Of a stretch of 64,000 nt of DNA, positions 36,054 through 44,648 are shown piece after piece. The stretch's first letter is position 1, and each line of letters begins with the position of its first letter. The notes under the pieces were generated by a model, which was given only the letters and a program-made list of their open reading frames with translations, ran no database searches and had not been told where the DNA came from. This DNA comes from Chersky-840 sp035532735 (GTDB lineage: Bacteria; Actinomycetota; Acidimicrobiia; Acidimicrobiales; UBA8190), in NCBI GenBank assembly GCA_035532735.1, contig DATKQM010000013.1:62001-126000 (forward strand). Direction: 5' to 3'. A program made the translations under genes and the position numbers.

Positions 36054-37540
36054 CGGTATGTGAGTCCGGCCCCGACCGGGCGCTCGAGGACGGTGTGTGC
36101 CGCTTGTCGACCGCTGGCGATGCACGCCGGGATGCCGACCCCGCCATAGGCAGCACCCGCCAACGCCAACGCCGGGAACAGGGCGACGGCGTGCTCGAGC
36201 GAGGACAGCCGCTCGAGATGGCCCGGCGCGTACTGGGGGAACGCCTCGGGCCATCGCGTCACGACCACCTCGGTCGGTTCTGATCGAAGTCCCATCATGA
36301 GGGCGAGATCGGCGAGGACGTGGCGGACGATCTCGTCGTCGGACATGTCTTTGGCGGGGTCGTCGCCGAACCGGCCCATCGAGGCGCGCACCAAGATGTC
36401 GTCGGGACGCCGGAGGTCCGGCCACTTGGAGGTGAGCCACGTACACGCGGTGATGAGGCACCCGGTGCTCGCCGGCACGAGGAAGCCGGTGCCGTCGAGG
36501 GGACGGCTCACCGCCCTCTCGGGCATCTGCAAGGTGACGAGCGTGACATCGGCGTAGTCGATCGCCCTCAACATCTCGGCGACGACAGGGTCGACCGATG
36601 CGACCAGTGCGGCGGTGGGACCAGCCGGGGTGGCGAGGACCACGGCGTCGGCCTCCACGGTGCCCCGGGCATGATGCAGGACCCAGGGTGTCGCATCGCG
36701 ATCGCCCTGCATGGAGTGGCGGTCGTCGGGCGTACGGAGCTCGAGGCGATCGACCGGTGATTGCACGAGGAGCTCGACACCTCTGGTGCCGAGCGCGGCG
36801 GCCAGGCTGTCCACCAACCGCGACAGCCCGCCCCGCACCGTGAAGAAGACCGGGGCCTCGGCTCCGGCTCCGCCGGCAGTCGCCGGAGGAGAAGCAGGCC
36901 GCAGGGCGCGCATGAGGCTCCCACCGCGCCCCGCCGCGTCGAGCAGGGCCGGGAACACCGCCGCCGCACTCATCTGGGTCGTGTCCCCGGCGTGGATGCC
37001 GCCGATGAGGGGATCGACCAGTCGCGCCGTGACCTCGCGTCCGAGTCGGCGTCGGGTGATGTCGGCCACGGGCCGGTCCGATGGGTCGAGCGTGGTGGCG
37101 CCCCGTGGCGAGCGCCACCCCAGCACGTCGAGCCCGGCTCGGCCCACGCCGAGCGGCGACAAGATGCCCGAGCGCGCCAGGGGGCCCAGTCGGGTCGGCA
37201 CACCCAGCGCCAACCCGGCGGGAAGACGCCGGAGCCGGCCCCGGGCCCAGACGTAGGCGGCACGACTGCCCGGTGACACGAGGTCGTCGTCGAGCCCGAG
37301 CTCACCGCACAGCGCCACGGCCTCGGGGCGGCGGGCCAGGAAGGCGTCGGGCCCGAGGTCCACAGCACGCCCGCCGATCTGCCCGGTGTGCAGTTTGCCC
37401 CCGAGCCGACCGGCGGACTCGAGGACCACGATGCGGGCGTGCGGGACCATGTGGCTGAGCTCCCACGCCGCACTCAGGCCGGCGATGCCGCCGCCCACGA
37501 CCGCCACGGTGGTGCCGGTCCCGTCGGTCGCCGTCCCCAT
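36050..37540 (-). CDS. hemY: Protoporphyrinogen/coproporphyrinogen oxidase (HemY/CgoX type)
   Basis: A 496-residue FAD enzyme of heme synthesis that oxidises the porphyrinogen ring. The dinucleotide-binding motif is at the N-terminus (VAVVGGGIAGLSAAWEL), followed by RLGGKLHTGQIGGRAVDLGP. The family's GGIHAGDTTQMS region and the C-terminal FAD contact in LALAGAAYGGVGIPACIASG are present. In Actinobacteria this enzyme usually works on coproporphyrinogen III ahead of ferrochelatase; that assignment is from family knowledge, and no hemQ is in the window. ATG at 37540 is 5 bp after the hemH stop. Confidence 0.92.
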   Translation of the reverse strand: MGTATDGTGTTVAVVGGGIAGLSAAWELSHMVPHARIVVLESAGRLGGKLHTGQIGGRAVDLGPDAFLARRPEAVALCGELGLDDDLVSPGSRAAYVWARGRLRRLPAGLALGVPTRLGPLARSGILSPLGVGRAGLDVLGWRSPRGATTLDPSDRPVADITRRRLGREVTARLVDPLIGGIHAGDTTQMSAAAVFPALLDAAGRGGSLMRALRPASPPATAGGAGAEAPVFFTVRGGLSRLVDSLAAALGTRGVELLVQSPVDRLELRTPDDRHSMQGDRDATPWVLHHARGTVEADAVVLATPAGPTAALVASVDPVVAEMLRAIDYADVTLVTLQMPERAVSRPLDGTGFLVPASTGCLITACTWLTSKWPDLRRPDDILVRASMGRFGDDPAKDMSDDEIVRHVLADLALMMGLRSEPTEVVVTRWPEAFPQYAPGHLERLSSLEHAVALFPALALAGAAYGGVGIPACIASGRQAAHTVLERPVGAGLTYR

Positions 37541-37545
37541 CACGG

Positions 37546-38490
37546 TCAGGCGTGGGCCGGCTCGACCACGTCGAGCACGACGTCGGCCAAGACGGCGCAG
37601 AACTCGGGGTCGTCGTTGAGCGACGCGGTCAGGGCGAAGGGGATCCCGACCTCGTCGGCGACGGCACGGGCTTCGATGTCGACGTCGTAGAGGACCTCGA
37701 GGTGGTCCGACACGAATCCCACCGGGCACACCACCACGGCCGAGGCTCCCGATGCGGGCAACGCGGTGATCACGTCGCGCAGGTCGGGGCCGAGCCAGGC
37801 ATCGGCGGTACGCCCCGCGCTCTGCCACGCCACGGACCACCGGACGATCCCCGCCGCCTGCGCGATCGCCGTAGCCGACTCGAGCAGCTGCTCGGGGTAG
37901 GGGTCGCCGTCGTCGACGAGTCGGGTCGGGATGCTGTGCGCGGTGAACAGGACTGTGGCGTGGGCGCGAGCTTGGGTGGGGAGGAGCCCGACGGCGGCTC
38001 GCACCCGGGTGGCGACGAGAGAGGTGAATCCCGGAGCGTCGTACCAGTGATCGATCATCTCGAGGGCCAACGGTCCTCCCTCGTCGGGGCCCGGAGCGTC
38101 GGCCGCCTCCCGGGCCCGGCGGGCATAGTCACCCACACTGGCCGCCGAGTAATGGGGAGCGAGCACCAGCCCGACGACCCGGCTCACGCCGCCGCTCCTC
38201 AAGACGCGCAGTGCGTCGGCGATGCGCGGCGGCGCGAACTTGGCGCCCGCGGCGACCACGAAACGGCCCGGGGCCCGCTGTTCGAGGACCCGGCGAATCC
38301 CGTCGACCTGTGCGCGGGTGCGCTCGTTGAGCGGTGAAGTTCCCCCGATGGCGCGGTACCGGCGCTCGAGATCGGCGAGGAGATCATCCGGTGGCGGGCT
38401 GCCCCGACGGATCTCGGTGTAGAACGCGCCCAGCTCGTCGAGCGAGCGGGGTGTGCCATGGGCCATGACGAGGACGCCGACGGGCTTCAC
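37546..38490 (-). CDS. hemH: Ferrochelatase (HemH/CpfC)
   Basis: The 314-residue enzyme inserts ferrous iron into the porphyrin. Family segments are GVLVMAHGTPRSLDELGAFY, RYRAIGGTSPLNERTRAQV, the catalytic histidine in VLFTAHSIPTRLVDDG, and VCPVGFVSDHLEVLYDVDIE with the conserved glutamate and aspartates. Actinobacterial members act on coproporphyrin III. The GTG at 38490 overlaps the hemE stop by 4 bases (GTGA), so translation is probably coupled; a longer upstream frame is arginine-rich shadow. Confidence 0.94.
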   Translation of the reverse strand: MKPVGVLVMAHGTPRSLDELGAFYTEIRRGSPPPDDLLADLERRYRAIGGTSPLNERTRAQVDGIRRVLEQRAPGRFVVAAGAKFAPPRIADALRVLRSGGVSRVVGLVLAPHYSAASVGDYARRAREAADAPGPDEGGPLALEMIDHWYDAPGFTSLVATRVRAAVGLLPTQARAHATVLFTAHSIPTRLVDDGDPYPEQLLESATAIAQAAGIVRWSVAWQSAGRTADAWLGPDLRDVITALPASGASAVVVCPVGFVSDHLEVLYDVDIEARAVADEVGIPFALTASLNDDPEFCAVLADVVLDVVEPAHA

Positions 38491-39599
38491 GACGGACTCG
38501 GGAGTGCAGCGATGTCGGTGGGTGAGGTCTCGTGGACGAGCTCCACGACGCGGGCCAAGACGTCGGGATCGGTCTGTGGCAACACCCCGTGGCCCAGGTT
38601 GAAGACATGCCCCGTGCCGCCGCGCCGCAGGACGTCGCGGGTCTGGGCCTCGACGACGTCCCACGGTGCCAGGCAGGTGGTTGGGTCGAGATTTCCCTGT
38701 AGCGCCAACCCCGGCCCCACGCGCCGTCGGGCCTCGTCGAGCGGCACCCGCCAGTCCACTCCGAGGACCTCGGTCCCCGCCCCTGCCATCAGGGCCAGGA
38801 GCTCACCGGTCCCCACGCCGAAGTGGATGCGGGGAACCGAAAGGTCGGCCAGGCCGGCGAAGACCTTGCGGGTGGCGGGCAGGGCATGGCGCTCGTAGTC
38901 GGCGGGCGACAGGGCCCCCACCCAGCTGTCGAAGAGCTGGACCGCAGATGCCCCCGCGCTGACCTGGGCGCGCAGCGACGCCAGTGCCATGTCGGCCAGG
39001 GCGTCGAGGAGGCGGGCGAAGAGGTCGGGGTCCCCTCGCATGAGGGCTTTGGTGTGGGCGTAGACACGGGACGGTCCCCCCTCGACGAGGTAGCTCGCCA
39101 CGGTGAACGGCGCGCCGGCGAAGCCGATGAGCGGGATGCCGAGGGGGTCGAGCTCCCGGGTGACCAGGCGGATGGCTTCGAGGACATAGCCGGTGTCGGC
39201 CTCGGGCTCGAGGGGGCGTAGCCGGGCCAGGTCCTCGATGCTCCGGAAGGGCCGATCGATCACGGGCCCCCGACCCTGTTCGACCTCGACGCCGAATCCC
39301 ACTGCCGCGGCCGGCACCACGATGTCGCTGAAGAGGATCGCCGCGTCGACGCCGTAGCGACGCACCGGTTGGAGGGTCAGCTCGGCGGCGAGCTCGGGTT
39401 TGCGGATGGCGTCGAGCACGCTCCCCTCGCCGCGCGCCGCTCGGTACTCGGGCAATGAGCGTCCCGCCTGGCGCATGAACCAGACCGGGACCCTGTCCAC
39501 CGGCTGGCACCGGCAGGCTCGTAGGAAGGCCGAGTCGGCGACTGCCACGCCAGCGACGCTACTTGACGCCGTCGAGCCGGAATCTTGGTGTTCGAGCAT
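38487..39599 (-). CDS. hemE: Uroporphyrinogen decarboxylase
   Basis: HemE converts uroporphyrinogen III to coproporphyrinogen III. The signature PVWFMRQAGRSLPEYRAAR is near the N-terminus, with the active-site aspartate region AILFSDIVVPAAAVGFGVE and the conserved FAGAPFTVASYLVEGG. Its 370 residues are a normal length. The ATG at 39599 has GAGAAG upstream; a further upstream frame start lacks similarity. It heads the hemE-hemH-hemY-lnt operon and is divergent from helD across about 100 bp. Confidence 0.95.
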   Translation of the reverse strand: MLEHQDSGSTASSSVAGVAVADSAFLRACRCQPVDRVPVWFMRQAGRSLPEYRAARGEGSVLDAIRKPELAAELTLQPVRRYGVDAAILFSDIVVPAAAVGFGVEVEQGRGPVIDRPFRSIEDLARLRPLEPEADTGYVLEAIRLVTRELDPLGIPLIGFAGAPFTVASYLVEGGPSRVYAHTKALMRGDPDLFARLLDALADMALASLRAQVSAGASAVQLFDSWVGALSPADYERHALPATRKVFAGLADLSVPRIHFGVGTGELLALMAGAGTEVLGVDWRVPLDEARRRVGPGLALQGNLDPTTCLAPWDVVEAQTRDVLRRGGTGHVFNLGHGVLPQTDPDVLARVVELVHETSPTDIAALPSPS

Positions 39600-39700
39600 C
39601 ACTTCTCGTCGTTCCCGGGGCCGCCGCGGCCCGGCGGATAGGCCCGGACCGGACGGTATGATCGATGGTTCACTGCGCAGCGGTGTGGAGGGGAGCGGCG

Positions 39701-42097
39701 GTGGCAACGCATCCTGAGCTCGAGGCGGAACAGGCCCATGTGGACCGGGCCTACGAGCGCCTCGACCAGTTGCGATCCGACACAGAGGAGCTCATCCGTT
39801 CCGTGATCGATCAGGGTCGCGGCGGCACCCACCAATTCCGCGAGGAGCGCGACGTCATCGTCCGGACGAGCCTCGCCCGCCTGGACCAGCTCGACATCGG
39901 AGAGCAGGCGCTGTGCTTCGGCCGGATCGACCGTCGCGACGAGGGCGGGTCGTCGGGGCCTGGCTCTGAGACCGAGAGCTTCCACATCGGCCGGCTCGGG
40001 ATCTCCGGCGAGGACCTCGAGCCCCTGGTGGTGGACTGGCGGGCCCCGGTGGCCGAGCCCTTCTACCGGGCCACGGGACGCGAGCCGATGGGCCTGGTCC
40101 TGCGGCGCCATCTGGCCGCCCAGGGGCGGCGGATCGTGGGGGTCGAAGACGAGCGTTTCGGTGCTTCGCCGGCGCACAACGGCTCCACCCATTGCAGTGG
40201 TCCCGCCACCGACGGGGAGACCACGGGCCCCGACGGGAGTGGGGGCTGGGACGACCAGGCCTCGGACGACGGGGGGGACGGCGAGCTCGAGTTGGGTGGG
40301 CCCGGCGCCCTCCTGGCCGCGCTCGAAGGGGCCCGGACCGGGGTCATGCGGGACATCGTCGCCACCATCCAACGGGAGCAGGACGAGATCATTCGCTCCG
40401 CGCTCCCCGGCGTCATGGTGGTCCAGGGCGGTCCCGGCACCGGCAAGACGGCGGTGGCACTGCACCGGGCGGCATACCTTCTCTATACGCACCGTTTCCC
40501 CCTGGAGCGCCAAGGGGTCCTCGTGATCGGGCCCAACCCCCTGTTCCTGCGCTATATCGAGCACGTCCTGCCCTCGCTCGGTGAGAGCGGCGTCACCCTG
40601 TCCACCATCGAAGGGCTCGTCCACGGCGTCCAGGTCAAGGCCGGTGACGGCCCGGGCGTGGCCCGCCTCAAGGGTGAGGCCTGTATGTCGATCGTGGTGG
40701 GCCGGGCTGTGCGCAGCCGCCAGCGCCCCCTGCGACACGACGCCGAGGTGCCCTTCGGGGCCACCGTCTTGCGGTTGAGCGCCGAGGCATCGGCGGGGAT
40801 CGTCTCTGCGGCGCGCCGTCGTCCCGGGTCCCACAACGCCCGGCGGCGGTTCTTGGAGCAGCTGGTGGTGCGCCGGCTGGCCGACGAATACCTCCGGGCC
40901 CTGGCCGTCCACGGGATCGAGCCCCGGGGTGCCGATGACCCGGGGCTCGGCGACTTCGACCCCGGAGCCCCACCCGAGCCCATCGCGGCCGCCCCCAACG
41001 GGCAGCGCAACGGGCACGGGCGGGTGTCTCCCACCGACGCCGGGCGCCGGTCGACGGGGGACGATCTGGAAGAGGAAAGTGGCTTTGACCTGGGTGAATT
41101 CTCCCGACAAGTCCGGCGTCTCCCCGAGGTGACCGAGGCCCTGGACCGGATGTGGCCCCGGCTCAACGCCGAAGAGCTGCTCCACGACCTCTTCGGGTCG
41201 CGGCCCCTCCTGGCCCTGGCGGCCAAGGGGGTCCTGACCGCCAGGGAGCAGCACCTCCTTCTCCGGCCCCGCAGCGCCACGCTCGGAGAGATCCCCTGGA
41301 CCGTCGCCGATCTCGCCCTCATCGACGAGGCTCGGGTCCTCCTCGGCCCCCGCCGGCCCCGGGCCGCGGGCGGGGGTGGGGGTGGGGGTGACCACGACGA
41401 GCCCCGTACCTACGGCCACATCGTGGTGGACGAGGCCCAGGATCTCTCGCCCATGCAGTTGCGGTCGGTGTCTCGTCGTTCGCTGTCGGGGTCGATCACC
41501 ATGGCCGGCGACATCGGCCAGGCCACAGGCCCGTGGGCGCCCGCCAGTTGGGACGAGGTCACCGCCCATCTGCCCGGCCAGCGGGCGCCGCGCCTGGTCG
41601 AGCTGACCGTGAGCTACCGGACGCCCGCCGAGGTGGTGGAGGTGGCGGCCCGGGTCCTGGCCGAGACCGCCCCGGGACTGCGGCCACCCACGCCGGTGCG
41701 ACGGACGGGGGTGGCCCCGCACTTCGAGGAGGTCGAGGCGTCGCGCCTCGCCGAACGTGTCGCCGCCTTGGCCACACGAGCCTGCCGGGACGTCGCCCCG
41801 GGCACGGCGGCGGTGCTGGCACCGGGGTCGCTCGTCGCCGACCTCGCTATCGCACTCGATGCGGCGGGCGTCCAGGCGAGTGACCCCCGGCGCGACGGCC
41901 TGGGCGCGCCGCTCAGCCTGTTGCCGATCGACCTCGCCAACGGTCTCGAGTTCGACGCCGTCGTCGTGGTCGAGCCGGCCGCCATCGTCGAGGAGTCACC
42001 CCAGGGCCTGCGCGCCCTGTACGTCGCCCTCACCCGTCCCACCCGCCGGCTGACGGTCATCCACACGCGGCCTCTACCGGGCGCGCTCCGGGTCTGA
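39701..42097 (+). CDS. helD: HelD-like superfamily 1 helicase / RNA polymerase recycling factor
   Basis: This 798-residue UvrD-like ATPase has an N-terminal coiled region (QAHVDRAYERLDQLRSDTEE) typical of HelD, which inserts into the RNA polymerase channels. Motifs visible are Walker A VVQGGPGTGKTAVALHRAAY, the DEAQDLSPMQ Walker B, VSYRTPAEVVEVAARVLAE, and the C-terminal LANGLEFDAVVVVEP with LYVALTRPTRRLTVIHTR. Linkers near residues 165-190 and 430-460 are glycine rich. In actinobacteria HelD proteins release stalled polymerase and some confer rifampicin tolerance. The GTG at 39701 has GGAGGGG upstream. Confidence 0.88.
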   Translation: MATHPELEAEQAHVDRAYERLDQLRSDTEELIRSVIDQGRGGTHQFREERDVIVRTSLARLDQLDIGEQALCFGRIDRRDEGGSSGPGSETESFHIGRLGISGEDLEPLVVDWRAPVAEPFYRATGREPMGLVLRRHLAAQGRRIVGVEDERFGASPAHNGSTHCSGPATDGETTGPDGSGGWDDQASDDGGDGELELGGPGALLAALEGARTGVMRDIVATIQREQDEIIRSALPGVMVVQGGPGTGKTAVALHRAAYLLYTHRFPLERQGVLVIGPNPLFLRYIEHVLPSLGESGVTLSTIEGLVHGVQVKAGDGPGVARLKGEACMSIVVGRAVRSRQRPLRHDAEVPFGATVLRLSAEASAGIVSAARRRPGSHNARRRFLEQLVVRRLADEYLRALAVHGIEPRGADDPGLGDFDPGAPPEPIAAAPNGQRNGHGRVSPTDAGRRSTGDDLEEESGFDLGEFSRQVRRLPEVTEALDRMWPRLNAEELLHDLFGSRPLLALAAKGVLTAREQHLLLRPRSATLGEIPWTVADLALIDEARVLLGPRRPRAAGGGGGGGDHDEPRTYGHIVVDEAQDLSPMQLRSVSRRSLSGSITMAGDIGQATGPWAPASWDEVTAHLPGQRAPRLVELTVSYRTPAEVVEVAARVLAETAPGLRPPTPVRRTGVAPHFEEVEASRLAERVAALATRACRDVAPGTAAVLAPGSLVADLAIALDAAGVQASDPRRDGLGAPLSLLPIDLANGLEFDAVVVVEPAAIVEESPQGLRALYVALTRPTRRLTVIHTRPLPGALRV

Positions 42098-42223
42098 ACG
42101 GGGGGCTGCGGTCGGCCCTCGTGCGCGCCGGTCGGCGGCGGGTCCCCTTAGCCCGGGTGGAGGGGAAATGGGCGCACCGACGGTGTTGGCGCGCGACGGT
42201 CGCCGTCAACTAGGAAAGACCCC

Positions 42224-42838
42224 GTGACGCAGGCCTTGTCGGTGGAGCAAGCGGCGCGCGCACCACGCCACATCCCCGAACGGCCGCCCTTGCTCGCCGT
42301 GGGGGTCATGATCTGGCTGGGTTCCGAGGTCATGTTCTTCAGTGGCCTCTTCGCGGCGTACTTCACCATCCGGGCCCACGCCGCGACGTGGCCGCCGTTG
42401 GCGGGGGCGCACCTCGACTACGTCCAGGCCGGGATCTTCAGCGTCATCCTGCTGGTGTCGAGCCCGACGTTCCAGATCGGCGTGTGGGCCCAAGAGCGCG
42501 GTGAACGGCGCAAAGCTGTGGCGTGGATCATCACCAGCTTCCTGTTGGGCGCGGCATTCCTCGGCAACACTCTCTACGAATGGCATGACTTCGCGGGCTC
42601 GCACCACGGGCCGGGGCTCAACGCCTACTGGTCGCTTTTCTTCATCATGACCGGCATCCACGGGCTACACGTGGCGCTGGGATTGGTGGCCATGATCTTC
42701 CTGTTGGGCCGAATGGGTGGAAAAGGTGGTGATCCCGGCGAGACCAACGTGTTTCAGGCCGTCGGGTATTACTGGCACTTCGTCGACTTCATGTGGGTGG
42801 GCATTTTCAGTTGCCTGTTCCTCTTGAAGACCGGTTGA
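42224..42838 (+). CDS. ctaE: Cytochrome c oxidase subunit III
   Basis: The 204-residue membrane protein has five helices. The helix with the conserved glutamate is MIWLGSEVMFFSGLFAAYFT; later come FFIMTGIHGLHVALGLVAMI and the C-terminal GYYWHFVDFMWVGIFSCLFL, which mark subunit III. The GTG at 42224 has AGGAAAG about 8 bp upstream. In actinobacteria ctaE commonly precedes qcrCAB, as here, which fits a bc1-aa3 supercomplex. Confidence 0.94.
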   Translation: MTQALSVEQAARAPRHIPERPPLLAVGVMIWLGSEVMFFSGLFAAYFTIRAHAATWPPLAGAHLDYVQAGIFSVILLVSSPTFQIGVWAQERGERRKAVAWIITSFLLGAAFLGNTLYEWHDFAGSHHGPGLNAYWSLFFIMTGIHGLHVALGLVAMIFLLGRMGGKGGDPGETNVFQAVGYYWHFVDFMWVGIFSCLFLLKTG

Positions 42839-42858
42839 GCTCCCGGGACTGCGAGGAC

Positions 42859-43713
42859 ATGCGAAAGAAGCTCCGTGTCCGGTACCTGTTGCCGGGAATG
42901 CTGGTGGGAGGTGTCGCGGTCGCAGGACTGCTCACGTCGGGCGCGTCGGTGTCTCAGGCGGCCACTCCACCCGCACCCAAGGCGGCCGGCACGGTGGCGT
43001 TGAAGACCGCCACGAGAGCGGCCGACAACATCATCACCTACCACGTGCCCCCGAGCTCCTACATCGCGCCGGGCCGGACCCTGTTCGAGTTGAACTGCTC
43101 GAGCTGTCACGGCGTGGACGCCTCGGGCACGGCCCGGGCCCCGAACCTCCAGGGCCTCGGGCCCGCCACCGTCGACTTCTGGGTGTCGACGGGCCGGATG
43201 CCCCTGGCCGTCGCCACCGCCCAGCCGGTGCAGAAGCCGGCGCGGTTCAACCGCAAAGAGACACTCCAGATCGTGGCGTTCGTGAACTCACTCGCCCCGG
43301 CCGCTCCCGACTACCCCGCCGGTATCCCCAAGGTCAACCTGTCGGCCGGTGACGTGGTGGAGGGGAACTCCCTGTTCGTCCTCAACTGCGCGGGCTGTCA
43401 CACCATCACCGGCGCCGGGGACGCACTGTCGAACGGGTTCTTCGCACCGTCGCTGCACAAGATCTACCCGCGCCAGATCGCCGAGGCCATCCGGACCGGC
43501 CCCACGCAGATGCCGCACTTCGGGCCGGGCAACATCTCCGATAAGCAGGTGGCCGACATCGTCAAGTACGTCACGACATCGATCCAGCACCCCACCAACC
43601 AGGGCGGCCTCGGTCTCGGCGGCATCGGGCCCGTGGCCGAGGGTTTCATCGGGCTCCTCTTCGGTGTAGGCGGGATCATGCTGGTGGCGTTCTGGCTCGG
43701 GGACCGCAAATGA
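42859..43713 (+). CDS. qcrC: Menaquinol-cytochrome c reductase diheme cytochrome c subunit
   Basis: The 284-residue protein has an N-terminal signal anchor (LLPGMLVGGVAVAGLLTSGA), two c-type heme sites (LNCSSCHGVD and LNCAGCHTITGAG, each CXXCH) and a C-terminal helix (GFIGLLFGVGGIMLVAFWLG). Two hemes are characteristic of the actinobacterial bc1 complex, where this subunit replaces a separate cytochrome c. Axial methionines are likely in GRMPLAV and TQMPHFG. It begins 20 bp after ctaE and overlaps qcrA by 4 bases. Confidence 0.95.
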   Translation: MRKKLRVRYLLPGMLVGGVAVAGLLTSGASVSQAATPPAPKAAGTVALKTATRAADNIITYHVPPSSYIAPGRTLFELNCSSCHGVDASGTARAPNLQGLGPATVDFWVSTGRMPLAVATAQPVQKPARFNRKETLQIVAFVNSLAPAAPDYPAGIPKVNLSAGDVVEGNSLFVLNCAGCHTITGAGDALSNGFFAPSLHKIYPRQIAEAIRTGPTQMPHFGPGNISDKQVADIVKYVTTSIQHPTNQGGLGLGGIGPVAEGFIGLLFGVGGIMLVAFWLGDRK

Positions 43714-44648
43714 GCGACGGCACCGACGTGACGTCGGGCAACGGCGCGCCGGCCGGTGTGCCCATCACGAAGTTCGACGATCCCCATCTCCAGCCCTACG
43801 CCAAGAACCCCCGGCGGGCCGAGATGCTCATCGGCGCCATCCTCCTCATCGGTCTGGCCGGGTTCTGCGCCTACGGCGGTCTGTACTGGGTGGGGGGTCA
43901 GACCCAGTGGGAGGCGGTGTTCGGGGGCATCGGGTTCTTCGCCTTCGGGTTCGGGCTTTCGGCCTGGGGCAAGTACCTGCTGCCCCAGGGCCCCTTCGTG
44001 GAGGACCGGCACGATCTCAAGTCGACCGAGCCCGAGATCGAGGCCATGGCGGCGGCCATCGAGGACCGGGGCAAGATGGTGTTCCGCCGGCGGGGGTTCC
44101 TGGGCACGATCCTCGGTGCCGGGGCCGGGGTCATGGGTGTGGTGATCACATTCCCGTTGATCCGGTCGCTCGGGCCCCAGCCCAAGAAGACCTTCGACAC
44201 CACCAACTGGCGCAGTGGCTCGCACGTCGTCGACCTCGACGGCAGGCGGATCCACCGGGCCGATCTCGAGGTCGGTGGGTCGTTGACGGTGTTCCCCGAA
44301 GGCCATCAGGGCTCCGGCGTCGACCAGACCATGCTCATCCGAGCCGACACCAAGGACATCACGACGCTGCCCGGGCGCGACACCTGGGGCCCCAAGGGAT
44401 ATCTGGCCTATTCCAAGATGTGCACCCACGCCGGATGCCCCGTCGGCCTCTACCAGCAAGTCGCTCAGCAGTTGCTGTGCCCGTGTCACCAGTCGTTGTT
44501 CGACGTGCTGACCGGCGGCAACCCGGTGTTCGGGCCCGCCCCGCGTCCGTTGCCGCAATTGCCACTGGAGATCGACAGCCAGGGGTTCCTGTTGGCACAG
44601 GCCGGGTATGACCAGCCCGTTGGACCCGGGTTCTGGGAGCGGTCATGA
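43710..44648 (+). CDS. qcrA: Rieske iron-sulfur subunit of the bc1 complex
   Basis: The 312-residue protein has three hydrophobic helices near residues 38-60, 68-90 and 128-152, as in actinobacterial QcrA, then the Rieske domain. Both ligand boxes are present: KMCTHAGCPVGLY and LLCPCHQSLFDV, giving two cysteine-histidine pairs. The twin-arginine-like MVFRRRGFLGTILGAGAG before the third helix is typical. ATGA overlap with qcrC and 4-bp overlap with qcrB. Confidence 0.95.
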   Translation: MSDGTDVTSGNGAPAGVPITKFDDPHLQPYAKNPRRAEMLIGAILLIGLAGFCAYGGLYWVGGQTQWEAVFGGIGFFAFGFGLSAWGKYLLPQGPFVEDRHDLKSTEPEIEAMAAAIEDRGKMVFRRRGFLGTILGAGAGVMGVVITFPLIRSLGPQPKKTFDTTNWRSGSHVVDLDGRRIHRADLEVGGSLTVFPEGHQGSGVDQTMLIRADTKDITTLPGRDTWGPKGYLAYSKMCTHAGCPVGLYQQVAQQLLCPCHQSLFDVLTGGNPVFGPAPRPLPQLPLEIDSQGFLLAQAGYDQPVGPGFWERS

